This document shows positions 18,657 through 28,098 of a DNA stretch of 64,000 bases, one piece after another. The DNA comes from CAVVUF01 sp963751425. GTDB taxonomy: Bacteria > Chloroflexota > Anaerolineae > Anaerolineales > UBA4823. The stretch's first letter is position 1, and each line of letters starts with the position of its first letter. The stretch lies in NCBI GenBank assembly GCA_963751425.1, contig CAVVUF010000001.1, positions 868,001-932,000 on the forward strand, in the 5' to 3' direction. Both the position numbers and the translations under genes were made by a program. The notes beneath the pieces are model-generated. The model ran no database searches and was not told the DNA's origin. It was given only the letters and a program-made list of their open reading frames with translations.

Positions 18657-20837
18657 TCACTCGGCGTGCAGCCTCGCCTTCAGCAGGTCGCCCTCGCGTG
18701 ACGAGGGACCCACGCGGATCTCGAACTCACCCGGCTCGACCACGCTGCGGCCCTCTGCATCCACGATCTGGAACGCCTCCCACGGCAGCTCGAACCGCAC
18801 CTTCTTCTTCTCACCAGGCTCGAGATGCACCCGGGCGAAGCCCTTGAGCGCTTTGTTCACCCAGGTCGCCGAGGTCACCACGTCGGTCACGTAAACCTGC
18901 ACGATCTCGTCACCGGCAAGGGGACCGGTGTTCTCCACATCGATGGAGACCCCCGCCGATTGGCCGCGCGCGAGCGTGGGTGCAGCGAGCCGCAGGTCCG
19001 AATAGCGGTACTGTGTGTAGCTCAGGCCATGCCCGAATGGGAAAAGAGGCTCCTGAGTGAGGTCTGCGTAGCGGTCGCCGTGCTGGCCGCGCACCTGACT
19101 GTAGAATACCGGCTGTTGGCCGACATGCACCGGGATCGAGATCGTGAGCTTGCCCGCCGGATTCAGCTGGCCGAACAGCGCTTCGGCGAGCGCTCGTCCG
19201 CCCTCCATGCCGGGGTTGAAGCCCTCCAGGATTGCCGCGGCACGCTTGGCCGATGGGGGCAGCACAAGCGGCTTGCTGTTCACAAGGCAGACGATCATCG
19301 GCTTGCCGGTCTTCTCCAACGCATCAAGCAGCGCCACCTGTCCGCCTTGCAGTTCGAGCGTGGCGGTGCTTTGCGTCTCGCCAATGAACTTCAGGTGGTC
19401 TCCCACCACGGCGACAAGTACGTCGGCCGCCTTAGCAGCCGCCACCGCCGCAGGGATGCCGGAGAGATCGTCATCGACGATCGAGCAGCCGCGTTCGTAG
19501 CAGATTGAGGTGCCGGCCTGTGCCAGCAAGCGGATGCCGTCGAGCACAGTCGTTGTCTTCTCGCGTGGCTGCTTACCGGCTTTCGGCGGATGCTGTGATG
19601 AGCCCAGCGACCAGTCGCCGAGCTGCTGTAGATCATCGTCAGCGTTGGGACCGATCACAGCAATAGACTTCACCTTTGCTGGATCGAGTGGGAGCAGCCC
19701 GTTGTTCTGCAGAAGGATAAGGCTCTGGCGCGCCGCGGCCAGGTTAACGGCGCGGTGGTCGGGCCGCCCCACCTCGCTGGCGGCGCGGTTGAGGTCGGGA
19801 TGGCGGGGATTCTCAAAGAGACCCATGCGGAACTTCAGCGCCAGCAGGCGGGCGCAGGGCGCCTCAATTTCAGACTCGGCCAGGCGGCCGCTGTGCACGG
19901 CCTCGATGGCTCCCTCGTAGAACTGTGGGGTGGTCATCATGATGTCGTTGCCAGCGCGCAGCGCCATGATCGCCGCCTCGGCGTAGGTGGCGCACACCTT
20001 CTGCTCCCTGATGAGGCGCCCCACGTTGTCCCAATCCGTCACAATCACGCCGCGGAAGCCCCACGCATCCTTGAGGATGTCGACCAGCAGCCAGCGGTTA
20101 GCGGTCGAAGGCACGCCCTCGATTGACTGGTAGCCGGTCATAAAGGTCATCGCACCAGCACGGGCAGCGCGCTCGAACGGAGGCAGGAAGTAGCTCCGCA
20201 GCTTGCGGCGCGAGAGGTCGGCCTCAGAGGCGTCACGTCCGCCCTGCGTCTCGGAATAGCCGGCATAGTGCTTGGCGGTGGCAAGCACGGCCGTGGGGTC
20301 GTCGAGGCCCTGTCCCTGGTAGCCGCGGATCAGCGCCGCGCCGAGTTCGCCGATCAGGTACGGGTCCTCGCCGAATGTTTCGCCGGTGCGGCCCCAGCGC
20401 AGGTCGCGCGCCAGGCAAAGTACGGGCGAGAATGTCCAATGGATGCCCGTCGGGACCATTTCCTCAGCGGTCACGCGTCCGACCTGTTCGAGCAGCTCTG
20501 GATTCCAGCTTGCGGCGAGCGCCAGCTGGGTCGGGAAGATCGTCGCGCCCTTCCAGAAAGAGTGGCCGTGGATACCGTCCTCACCGACCAGCAGCGGAAT
20601 GCCGAGGCGGTTCTGTGCAGCGAGGTCCATCGCACGCCTGATTTTCTCCCCAAGAACGTGCAGGATAGAGCCGGGTTGGCGGGTATTGATGAACGAGAGA
20701 TCCTCGCTGCGCGCATCCAGCATCATTAGCTGGCCGACCTTCTCTTCAAGAGTCATGCGGCCGAGTAGGTCGGCTACACGTTCTTCTACGGTCAGGGCTG
20801 GATTGCGATAAGCGGGAGAAAGGGAGTTGCGTGGCAT
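18657..20837 (-). CDS. Glycoside hydrolase family 3 beta-glucosidase-type enzyme (first copy)
   Basis: A 726-residue GH3 enzyme, presumably hydrolysing beta-linked glucosides or xylosides. It has the N-terminal TIM barrel with substrate-binding KHYAGYSETQGGRD, the nucleophile Asp in GVIVTDWDNVG, an alpha/beta sandwich (SIAVIGPNADDDLQQLGDWS), and a C-terminal fibronectin III-like domain (VENTGPLAGDEIVQVYV). No signal peptide is visible, so it is probably cytoplasmic. The reading frame is intact. G/C is markedly enriched at third positions compared with the hydrogenase genes next door. It is convergent with the hydrogenase protease, only 4 nt apart with no terminator, and divergent from a second GH3 gene. 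An AGGAGC site lies just upstream of ATG 20837. Confidence 0.93.
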   Translation of the reverse strand: MPRNSLSPAYRNPALTVEERVADLLGRMTLEEKVGQLMMLDARSEDLSFINTRQPGSILHVLGEKIRRAMDLAAQNRLGIPLLVGEDGIHGHSFWKGATIFPTQLALAASWNPELLEQVGRVTAEEMVPTGIHWTFSPVLCLARDLRWGRTGETFGEDPYLIGELGAALIRGYQGQGLDDPTAVLATAKHYAGYSETQGGRDASEADLSRRKLRSYFLPPFERAARAGAMTFMTGYQSIEGVPSTANRWLLVDILKDAWGFRGVIVTDWDNVGRLIREQKVCATYAEAAIMALRAGNDIMMTTPQFYEGAIEAVHSGRLAESEIEAPCARLLALKFRMGLFENPRHPDLNRAASEVGRPDHRAVNLAAARQSLILLQNNGLLPLDPAKVKSIAVIGPNADDDLQQLGDWSLGSSQHPPKAGKQPREKTTTVLDGIRLLAQAGTSICYERGCSIVDDDLSGIPAAVAAAKAADVLVAVVGDHLKFIGETQSTATLELQGGQVALLDALEKTGKPMIVCLVNSKPLVLPPSAKRAAAILEGFNPGMEGGRALAEALFGQLNPAGKLTISIPVHVGQQPVFYSQVRGQHGDRYADLTQEPLFPFGHGLSYTQYRYSDLRLAAPTLARGQSAGVSIDVENTGPLAGDEIVQVYVTDVVTSATWVNKALKGFARVHLEPGEKKKVRFELPWEAFQIVDAEGRSVVEPGEFEIRVGPSSREGDLLKARLHAE

Positions 20838-20997
20838 TTGAAGCTCCTGGGATAAAAGAATCTAATTTCTGGGCGTTTCGCACCTGTGTGACTGATTGGA
20901 AAATTTTAGCATGGATTTCATGAATTCGAAGTTTGGAGTTAAGTGAGCCTGGGTTTTCAAACTTTTAGACAGCCCTGGTGGATTGTCGTACATACTG

Positions 20998-21026
20998 TTG
21001 ACAGTGGTACTGAGTACCCTTATGAT
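20998..21026 (+). promoter_or_regulatory. Sigma70-type promoter with palindromic operator for the second GH3 gene
   Basis: TTGACA at 20998-21003 is separated by exactly 17 bp from TATGAT at 21021-21026 (11 of 12 consensus bases). The spacer contains a perfect 13-bp palindrome GGTACTGAGTACC (21006-21018), centred between -35 and -10, where a repressor would block RNA polymerase. Transcription would start near 21033 and run about 94 nt to ATG 21127. A local sugar-responsive repressor is the natural guess, but none is encoded in the window. Confidence 0.8.
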
Positions 21027-21126
21027 TAATGGTATCGTTGACGCCAAACCGGCGGCGGGATGGTTGGCCCGCGTGGGTCAGGCCCGCCCTCGGGATCATA
21101 GCCCGGCGTAACGAGGAGGAGTTTTT

Positions 21127-23362
21127 ATGGATGGTAAGCAGATCAAAGGGACGGCAGCGCTTGTCCCATCGGATGCTGAGGTCGAGGCGAGGGTCGAGGC
21201 CCTCATCGGTCAGATGAGCCTCGAAGAGAAGATCGGGCAGCTCACTCAGGTTGGGGGTGCAGATTTCATCCCAGGACCGAAGCCCGAAGATGTCATCCGC
21301 AAGGGTGGAGCTGGCTCAATCCTGTGGCTAAACGATACCAGGCAGTTCAATGCCCTCCAAAAGATCGCCGTTGAAGAGAGCCCATCGAAGATTCCGCTCC
21401 TCTTTGCCCTTGACGTAATCCACGGCTACCGCACGATTTTCCCAGTTCCGCTGGCCATGGCTTCGTCGTGGGATCCGTCGGTTGCCGAACAGTCTCAAGC
21501 TGTAGCAGCCAAGGAAGCCCGCGCCGCAGGCTTGCACTGGACCTTCGGTCCGATGCTCGATATCGCTCGTGATGCTCGCTGGGGCCGGATCGTCGAAGGT
21601 GCCGGTGAAGACCCTTGCCTGGGTGCGGCTATGGCGGCAGCCCAGGTGCGCGGCTTCCAAGGGCCATCTCTGGGTGCACCCGAGCATGTCGTGGCCTGTG
21701 CCAAACACTTCGCGGGTTACGGCGCGGCGGACGGCGGGCGCGACTACGATCCAGTCTACCTGTCCGAGGGCCAGTTGCGCAATGTCATTTTCCCGCCCTT
21801 CCAGGCTGCTGTAAAGGCCGGCGTTGGAACATTTATGAGCGCCTATATGGATCTCAACGATGTCCCCGCCAGCGGGAACCGCTTTTTGCTGCACGATGTT
21901 CTGCGAGATGAGTGGGGATTCGAGGGCTTCGTTGTCAGCGACGCGATGGCTGTCGGAAGTCTGGTTACCCAGGGCTTCGCCCGCGACGGGCGCGATGCGG
22001 CCTTCCGCGCCTTGAGTGCAGGCCTTGACATGGACATGGCCAGCAACACTTACCCGCAGTATCTCGCCGGGCTTATTGAAGACGGCACCCTTCAGCTTTC
22101 TGTCATCGACGCGGCCGTACGGCGCATTCTCGCCATCAAGGTTCGCATGGGACTCTTCGAGCAGCCGTATACGGACGAAGTCGAAGCTGGCGGAGGTCAT
22201 TGCACTGCCCGAGCACCGCAAGGCAGCGCGGCTCGCTGCCCAGCGCTCGATGGTTCTGCTGAGGAACGAAGGCCAGCTCCTGCCGCTTGCCAAGAGCTTG
22301 AAGAACGTGGCTGTGATTGGCCCCCTGGCAAACTCGATGGAAGCGGTGGAGGGTTCGTGGATGGTCTTTGGCCACACGCCGGCTGCCGTTACTGTCCTCG
22401 AAGGTATCCGTGCCAGGCTGCCGGGCGCGAAAGTCGAGCATGCCCCCGGTCCTGAGATCCGGCGAGACATCCCATCCTGGTTTGATAATATGAACCCCGG
22501 TGCTAAGAAGGTCCCACAGACGCCCGAGCAGGCTGAGACTGCCTTCCAGGCGGCCGTAGCCACGGCGCGCCGCGGACCTCGTGGTGATGGTCCTTGGCGA
22601 GAACGCCGACATGGCCGGCGAGGCCGCTTCCGCGCTTCGCTCGATCTGCCGGGTCGTCAGGAAGAGCTGCTCAAGGCTGTTGCCGCGCTTGGCAAGCCCG
22701 TGGTCCTTGTGCTCTTGAATGGCCGTCCGCTGAGCATTGTTTGGGCAGCCGAGCACGTACCAGCGATCCTTGAGGCATGGGAGCCCGGCAGTGAAGGTGG
22801 CCACGCCGTTGCCGACATCCTGTTCGGCGATGTCAACCCGGGCGGCAAGCTGCCTGTCACCTTCCCGCGCCAGGGCAGCCACGCGCCGCTCTACTACGCC
22901 CGCAACCTCACTCACTCGCCCGAAGGCAGCTTTATGTACAATCCGCGCTACTGGGACGGTCTTCCAACCCCGCTCTATCCTTTCGGTTTTGGCCTTAGTT
23001 ACACAACCTTCTCAATCACGAACCTGAAGGTCTCGGCGCCGCAAGTGAAAGTGGGGAGCGAGGCGACCGTGACCGCCGATGTGACCAACACGGGCTCGGT
23101 TGCAGGTGACGAGGTCGTTCAGCTCTACATCCATCAGAAGGCTGGCAGCGACTCGCGCCCGCTGCGCGCCCTGAAAGGATTCCAGCGTCTCACACTTAAG
23201 CCCGGTGAGACAAAGACAGTCTCCTTCCCTCTCGGCCCGGCCGAGCTCGGCTACTGGAGCACCAGCGCCGGCAAGTGGGTCCAGGACGCAGAGGCTTTCG
23301 ACATCTGGGTCGGCGCCAACTCATTGGCAACCCTCCACGCGGACTTTGAAGTGGTCCGCTAA
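21127..23362 (+). CDS. Glycoside hydrolase family 3 beta-glucosidase (second copy), three frameshifts
   Basis: About 744 residues after reconstruction. GH3 barrel motifs: VACAKHFAGYGAADGGRDYD, nucleophile in GFVVSDAMAVGSL, sandwich domain KNVAVIGPLANSMEAVEGSW, C-terminal FnIII-like domain (VTNTGSVAGDEVVQLYIHQ). Frame breaks: near 22180, where an extra base after YTDE hides SKLAEVIALPEHRKAARLAA; an extra C at 22568; and a compensating missing base near 22631. Between the last two, the shifted stretch reads ADLVVMVLGENADMAGEAAS in its correct frame. Three indels in one GC-rich gene suggest sequence error, although decay cannot be excluded. A GAGGAG site precedes ATG 21127. It is divergent from the first GH3 gene; the two enzymes are related but clearly different. 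Confidence 0.88.
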
Positions 23363-23374
23363 GATCTGTCATAC

Positions 23375-23403
23375 TTCGCCGCTGCTAAGAACGCAGCGGC
23401 GAA
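23375..23403. repeat. Palindromic hairpin, copy 1 of a dispersed element
   Basis: A perfect 11-bp inverted repeat, TTCGCCGCTGC (23375-23385) and GCAGCGGCGAA (23393-23403), with a 7-nt loop, lies 13 nt after the GH3 stop. The same 11-bp arms occur again at 54158-54186, also with a 7-nt loop. There is no run of T directly after the stem, so it is not a classical intrinsic terminator, although it could still stabilise the 3' end of the GH3 transcript. Confidence 0.75.
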
Positions 23404-23507
23404 GGTTCTCTTTGACTAAGGTTATATTGATCGGTTTATTGGATCGAATTATTGACATTCATCCTCGCTTCATCATGACGTCTGTCGTTTCTTTCTCCAC
23501 ATTAACC

Positions 23508-23527
23508 TGATAAGATAAAGTTTATCA
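23508..23527. promoter_or_regulatory. AT-rich overlapping palindromes upstream of the DUF362 gene
   Basis: TGATAA (23508-23513) and TTATCA (23522-23527) form an inverted repeat, and inside it GATAAAGTTTATC (23514-23526) is a perfect 13-bp palindrome. It lies about 87 bp before the DUF362 start in an otherwise featureless 250-bp gap, a reasonable place for a regulator-binding site. The regulator is unknown. Confidence 0.35.
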
Positions 23528-23613
23528 ATATTCGGAACTTCTTTTCTCTTTCCGAAGGTGATTACTGTAAAATAGAGAATGGACTTGGTTTTCTAAACTT
23601 TAGGAGGTGCCTC

Positions 23614-24694
23614 ATGTCAAAGCTTTCCCGTCGTGATTTCCTGCGCACCCTCGCCGCTGGTGCTGGGGCAGTCGCCCTTAGCCCAGTGTTGGCAGGCTGC
23701 CAGCCTCAATCAGCTTCTCCCACAACCAGCACAGATCAGCCTGCAGAGCCAGTTTCTGAGCAGAATATCTCTACTCCCCAGGTGGAGTCTTACTGCCCAG
23801 CCTTCAGATAATTCGGCTGCTGCCAGCACTGAAAATCAAGCCCCCACAGAACAACCCCTTGTTGCTGCCGAACCGGCTCAACCAGGAGCAGCCAATCCAG
23901 ACTTGGTCGTCGCCCGCGGCGGCGAGCCCGAGGACTTAGTTCGCCGCGCCTTGGCAGCTCTAGGCGGGATGGAACGCTTTGTCAAAAAAGACGCCAGAGT
24001 CATCATTAAGCCAAATATCTGCACAGATTATCATACCTACGAATACGCTACGACCACCAATCCCTGGGTAATGGGAGCGCTGGTCAAGCTTGCCTTCGAC
24101 GCTGGCGCAAAGACCGTCCAGGTCATGGACAGTGGCTTTGGCGGTTCTCCCCAGAGCGGCTACCAAACCAGCGGAATTCAAGAACAGGTTGAAGCTGCTG
24201 GTGGTGAGATGGTCGTCATGCCGTCTTTCAAATTCAAGACCACTGCCATCCCTGAAGGGGTAGACATCAAAGAATGGGATATCTATGAAGACATCCTCAC
24301 CGCAGACCTGGTGATTGATGTGCCCATTGCCAAAGATCACGGCTCTACCCGCCTGACACTCGGCATGAAGAATCTCATGGGTGTCATCCTGGATCGCGGC
24401 AGGCTGCATAACAACCTTGGTCAGCGTATTGCCGATATCACCAGCCGGGTCCGGCCTGGGCTGACCGTCATCGATGCTGTGCGCATCCTCACTGCCAACG
24501 GACCCACCGGCGGTAACTTGGATGATGTCAAGAAATTAGACACAATCATCGCCAGTCCCGATATCGTCGCTGCTGATAGTTACGCCACCAGGCTCTTCGA
24601 CCTGAAGCCCGATGATATCCGCTATATCACAGCCGGCGCGGAAATGGGCTTAGGCCGGAAAGATGTTGAGAATCTGGTGATTGCTGAAGTCTAA
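23614..24694 (+). CDS. Tat-exported DUF362 iron-sulfur-associated protein, frameshifted
   Basis: The N-terminus has a twin-arginine signal (SRRDFLRTLAAGAGAVAL) and a lipobox-like LAGC, then a Thr/Ser/Gln-rich linker. The first frame stops at 23811. The DUF362 domain continues in the +1 frame (DLVVARGGEPEDLVRRALAA, DARVIIKPNICTDYHTYEYA, GMKNLMGVILDRGRLH, TVIDAVRILTANGPTGG) to 24694. One surplus base in the linker near 23790 explains this; about 359 residues in total. The DUF362 function is not established; members occur beside ferredoxin-type redox genes, as here. An AGGAGGTG ribosome site precedes ATG 23614. The polyferredoxin gene starts 26 nt downstream, probably in one operon. Confidence 0.85.
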
Positions 24695-24720
24695 AAATCT
24701 GGCACCGCAAATACTGAAGG

Positions 24721-26271
24721 ATGAAAAAAAACCTTAACCCCTATAAAAACTGGGTGATCGTGCGCAAGGCAGTCCAATGGATCGCCTTGGTTGGCTTTCT
24801 AGCGCTTTTTATCACCGCCCCTCTCCACATTTGGCCCTCTCAGCTAACCAACCTGCCCATGCGTTTGGATCCTCTGTTAATGCTGGCAGGGTCAATCGCC
24901 AGCCGGTCTTTCTTGACCGGTTCGGTGATTGCTTTGAGCGTGGTGGTCTTGACCCTCCTCTTTGGGCGGGCCTGGTGTGGGTGGCTGTGTCCTTTGGGTA
25001 CCTTATTGGATTTGTTCCCATTAAAAGCCTCCAGCCGCAAGGCTTCCCCAGAACCGCCCAGCCTGGGTCCCCAGGGGAGCTTCCGACGTTGGAAATATAT
25101 TCTGCTCCTGCTGATCCTGGGCATGGCAATTTTTGGCAGCCAGAGCCTGCTCTACCTCGATCCGCTGACGATCATGCAGCGCTCGTTCACTTCGGCGTTT
25201 TGGCCTGCCCTCGATCGCATCGTAACCGCTGCCGAGTCTACCTTGGTGCGCCTCCCATTCTTAGAATCTCCCGTCATGCAGTTTGATAGCTGGGTCCGGC
25301 CTCTCATCTTCCCCGTACAGCCCATCTTTTCCCGTGCTGCAGCCCTCTTTGCCGGTTTTTTCGCGGGTATCGTCGCTCTGAACCTCATCACCCGGCGGTT
25401 TTGGTGCCGTTATCTTTGTCCCTTAGGCGGTCTGTTGGGGCTTTTGAGCAAGTTTGCCCTTTTCCGCCGCCAGGTGAGTGAGGATTGCAAGGGCTGCAAG
25501 CTCTGTTCTACAGCCTGTCCGACCGGTACTATCGATCCTGAAAGAGGTTACACCAGCGATCCTGCTGAGTGCACCATGTGCCTGGACTGCCTGGAAGTCT
25601 GCCCGCGCTCCGATATTGCGATCAACCTGAAGCCTGCGCTAGCTCCCTGGAATCCGGCTTATGATCCTTCCCGCCGCCAGGCTCTTTTCTCATTGGCAGC
25701 CGCAGCTGCCTCGGTAGCCATTTTCCAAAGTGATATGCTGCACGCCCAACCCAGCCCGTTCCAGCTGCGTCCCCCCGGTTCTATGGAAGACGATATTTTA
25801 TCGCGCTGCGTCCGCTGTGGTGAGTGCATGCGCGTCTGTCCAACGGGTGCCCTCCAACCCGCCCTCTCTGAAGCTGGTTTCGAAGGTTTGTGGTCCCCCA
25901 TCCTGCTCCCGCGCCTGGGATATTGCGACTTCGCCTGCCATGCCTGCGGAGAGGTTTGTCCTACCCAAGCCATCCCACCACTCTCCTTGGAAGAAAAAAG
26001 GCAGCAGGTTATCGGGAAAGCTTACATCGACGAAAACCGCTGCCTCGCCTGGGCAGATCACACCGATTGCATTGTCTGTGAAGAAATGTGCCCGCTTCCC
26101 GACAAAGCCATTCAATTATCAGAACAGTTGGTCGAGAGCGTGGATGGCACTCAGAAAGTGATAAAACTGCCTCATGTGCTCCGCGAGCGCTGCATTGGGT
26201 GTGGCATTTGTGAATACAAATGTCCCTTAGCCGGAGAATCAGCGATACGCGTGAGAGTCACCACCCATTAG
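24721..26271 (+). CDS. Membrane-anchored polyferredoxin (NapH/NapG-like)
   Basis: A 516-residue protein. The N-terminal half resembles NapH/CcoG: about five membrane helices, paired motifs GRAWCGWLCPLGTLLDLFP and RRFWCRYLCPLGGLLGL, then two [4Fe-4S] motifs (CKGCKLCSTACPTGTI, CTMCLDCLEVCP). The C-terminal half, after a second hydrophobic stretch (ALFSLAAAAASVAIF), is a NapG/MauM-like ferredoxin with CVRCGECMRVCPTGAL, CDFACHACGEVCPTQAI, CIVCEEMCP and CIGCGICEYKCP. It would carry electrons across or along the membrane, possibly to the DUF362 partner encoded just upstream. The donor and acceptor cannot be named. It ends 4 nt inside the convergent NERD gene. Confidence 0.88.
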   Translation: MKKNLNPYKNWVIVRKAVQWIALVGFLALFITAPLHIWPSQLTNLPMRLDPLLMLAGSIASRSFLTGSVIALSVVVLTLLFGRAWCGWLCPLGTLLDLFPLKASSRKASPEPPSLGPQGSFRRWKYILLLLILGMAIFGSQSLLYLDPLTIMQRSFTSAFWPALDRIVTAAESTLVRLPFLESPVMQFDSWVRPLIFPVQPIFSRAAALFAGFFAGIVALNLITRRFWCRYLCPLGGLLGLLSKFALFRRQVSEDCKGCKLCSTACPTGTIDPERGYTSDPAECTMCLDCLEVCPRSDIAINLKPALAPWNPAYDPSRRQALFSLAAAAASVAIFQSDMLHAQPSPFQLRPPGSMEDDILSRCVRCGECMRVCPTGALQPALSEAGFEGLWSPILLPRLGYCDFACHACGEVCPTQAIPPLSLEEKRQQVIGKAYIDENRCLAWADHTDCIVCEEMCPLPDKAIQLSEQLVESVDGTQKVIKLPHVLRERCIGCGICEYKCPLAGESAIRVRVTTH

Positions 26272-27653
26272 CGAGCTGAAGCTGGTTTATTCTCGACAGT
26301 CTTTGTCGGTTTCTTAGATACAACCGGCTTTGCTGGAGCGGGCTTCGCTTGCTCGGACTTCGCAGGTGTGGGCTTCGCTGGTGCGGGCCTCCTCCTTGGA
26401 GGTCTTCGCTCTCTGCTGGAAGCCTTTTCCCATTTTGTCACGTACTTTCTTGCCTCACCCGCCGTCGTGTTGTAGATTCGCTGGGCCAGGGAAGCCGCCG
26501 AGCTGCGCTGCGGTGAGACCTTGTCGACAATGTTTGCAAAAGTCAAAATGGCATCCGCAACCTCGAGTTGGATTTCCGGGGTAAATTGCCGGACAGGCTT
26601 GCCGTTAAGGATCGTTTCAGCCCAGGTATCAACTTTTCCCCACTGCACTTTGCAGGAATTATCGATGAGAAGCTCAACCTCTGGGTGTGTAAAAACCAGT
26701 CCGCCTTTAACATGCTTTAACAGGAAAGCGTGATCCGGTACTCGTCTGCGTAAAGTTTCCACCACCATCGATTGTTCCCGCAGCCACTGATCATCTGGAT
26801 TGATTCCATATGAAGTCACTTTCTTATCCACCGCGCCGCCGCGTTGGTACACATCCTTTACCTGGTACCAGGTCCCCTTCCGGCAAACCACCTGTCCAGC
26901 CCAAAACTTGCTTTCCAGCACCCAGATTCCATTCGGACCTAACACCAACACATCTGCATCCAGGCTCTGAGTAACGAGCAGTTCTTGAAAAGTAATAAAA
27001 TTTTCTGGCAGTCTTTTAGTGAGTTCTTCTAAAAGATTAGAAACCCCCTCCAATCCATATCCTCTTTCCGGTTGTTCCTGGATCCCCAATGCTTTCCACC
27101 AGGGAGTGATAATATCCATTGATAGGGTTGGAGTGGTTTGTAAACTGGGTTTTCGTCCCAGCCTTGCTTCGTAATCGAAAGGTTGGGGCTTCTTCGGAGG
27201 TCTGGGCTGCGGCGGAAGCTGTTTGCGTAACTGTTCCACCTTCCGGTACTGTCGGATCATTAAATAGATCGGCACCAGGCTGAGAGGGATTCCCAACAAG
27301 GTGAAGATTAACAAGACTGCCAGCAGCCCACCGAAGATCACGTACAAGGTGAGTTTGCTCTTCTCTCGGGAAAGAACATCCTGGATTTGCTTCCACTCCC
27401 CTAGAGCCTTGGTATAGCTCTCCAGCTCGGTCCGCCACTCAATCAATTCCCGATCATAGCGCTTTTGATATTGCTGGTTTTCTGTGTCTAGTTTCCTCTT
27501 TTTCTCTTCCCAATCCTCACGTTCTTTTTGTAGGCGGAGCTGCCGGGCACTTTCCAGGGGTTTTTCCCACTCCTGGCGCAGGTCTTCCTGCAGCCTTAAC
27601 AGTTCCTGGTAGCCCTTGGCCAGGTTGCTCCATTGGTTTGCTATCGTTCTCAT
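26268..27653 (-). CDS. NERD-domain membrane protein with coiled coil and Pro-Ala-Lys tail
   Basis: A 461-residue protein. Residues 1-100 form a charged coiled coil. A helical hairpin follows (LYVIFGGLLAVLLIFTLLGI plus a short second segment), a Pro-rich linker, and then a nuclease-related NERD domain: LLEELTKRLPENFITF, DADVLVLGPNGIWVLESKFW, with the Asp and the E-x-K of the restriction-endonuclease-like fold. The last 50 residues are low-complexity Pro/Ala/Lys repeats (RPAPAKPTPAK type). NERD proteins are thought to act on nucleic acid, but their role is not established. It is convergent with the polyferredoxin gene (4-nt overlap). No neighbouring helicase or kinase suggests a defence system. 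Confidence 0.8.
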   Translation of the reverse strand: MRTIANQWSNLAKGYQELLRLQEDLRQEWEKPLESARQLRLQKEREDWEEKKRKLDTENQQYQKRYDRELIEWRTELESYTKALGEWKQIQDVLSREKSKLTLYVIFGGLLAVLLIFTLLGIPLSLVPIYLMIRQYRKVEQLRKQLPPQPRPPKKPQPFDYEARLGRKPSLQTTPTLSMDIITPWWKALGIQEQPERGYGLEGVSNLLEELTKRLPENFITFQELLVTQSLDADVLVLGPNGIWVLESKFWAGQVVCRKGTWYQVKDVYQRGGAVDKKVTSYGINPDDQWLREQSMVVETLRRRVPDHAFLLKHVKGGLVFTHPEVELLIDNSCKVQWGKVDTWAETILNGKPVRQFTPEIQLEVADAILTFANIVDKVSPQRSSAASLAQRIYNTTAGEARKYVTKWEKASSRERRPPRRRPAPAKPTPAKSEQAKPAPAKPVVSKKPTKTVENKPASAR

Positions 27654-28098
27654 GCTTTTTAAATTTTCTCTTCTCTTTCATTTGCTTTGATCGCTTTTTT
27701 TTATAGGCTTTATCTAAAACAGGTTATTCAGGACGCACAAGAAAAACCCGCCTGGGGAAATGTCCCTGTGCATCTCTGGGATTTACATTTGTAAGTGGTA
27801 TTCTTGAGAGAGTTGCTTTCCTGGTTAAGATCACACCTCTAACAAGACAATTATAAATTAGGTTGGTGAAAAGAGATAGCTCCTAATATCGATTCCAAAA
27901 ATGGGGGAAGAAGGCATTCGGGATGCATTCGTACGCACAAACCCCAAAATACGGCGGTCCACCACGGCAATTCCTAAAGACCATCTTATCTTTGACACTT
28001 ATAGAATTGTTTTTCGTATATAATCAAGAGAGTGCGTTGAAACCATTTCATAGTTCACTCTCACAAACGTTGTATAAACATAGGTCACGGAGGTATGC
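27654..28098. other. 445-bp intergenic region with a possible promoter
   Basis: This gap separates the divergent NERD and zinc-ribbon genes. I see no convincing ORF or RNA gene. The only promoter-like pieces face right: TTGACA at 27992-27997 and TATAAT at 28019-28024, 21 bp apart (or TATATA at 28017, 19 bp), which is a poor spacing. There is a short direct repeat GCATTCG around 27920-27935. A GGAGG ribosome site precedes 28099. Confidence 0.45.

Noticed and set aside
18825..20811. Several long plus-strand open frames opposite the first GH3 gene
   Set aside because: They are antisense shadows that arise because the gene is GC-rich; none shows recognisable motifs.
21328..22563. 411-codon minus-strand ORF opposite the second GH3 gene
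   Set aside because: Antisense shadow of a conserved GH3 barrel in GC-rich DNA; low-complexity and Arg/Cys/Ser-rich, with no family match.
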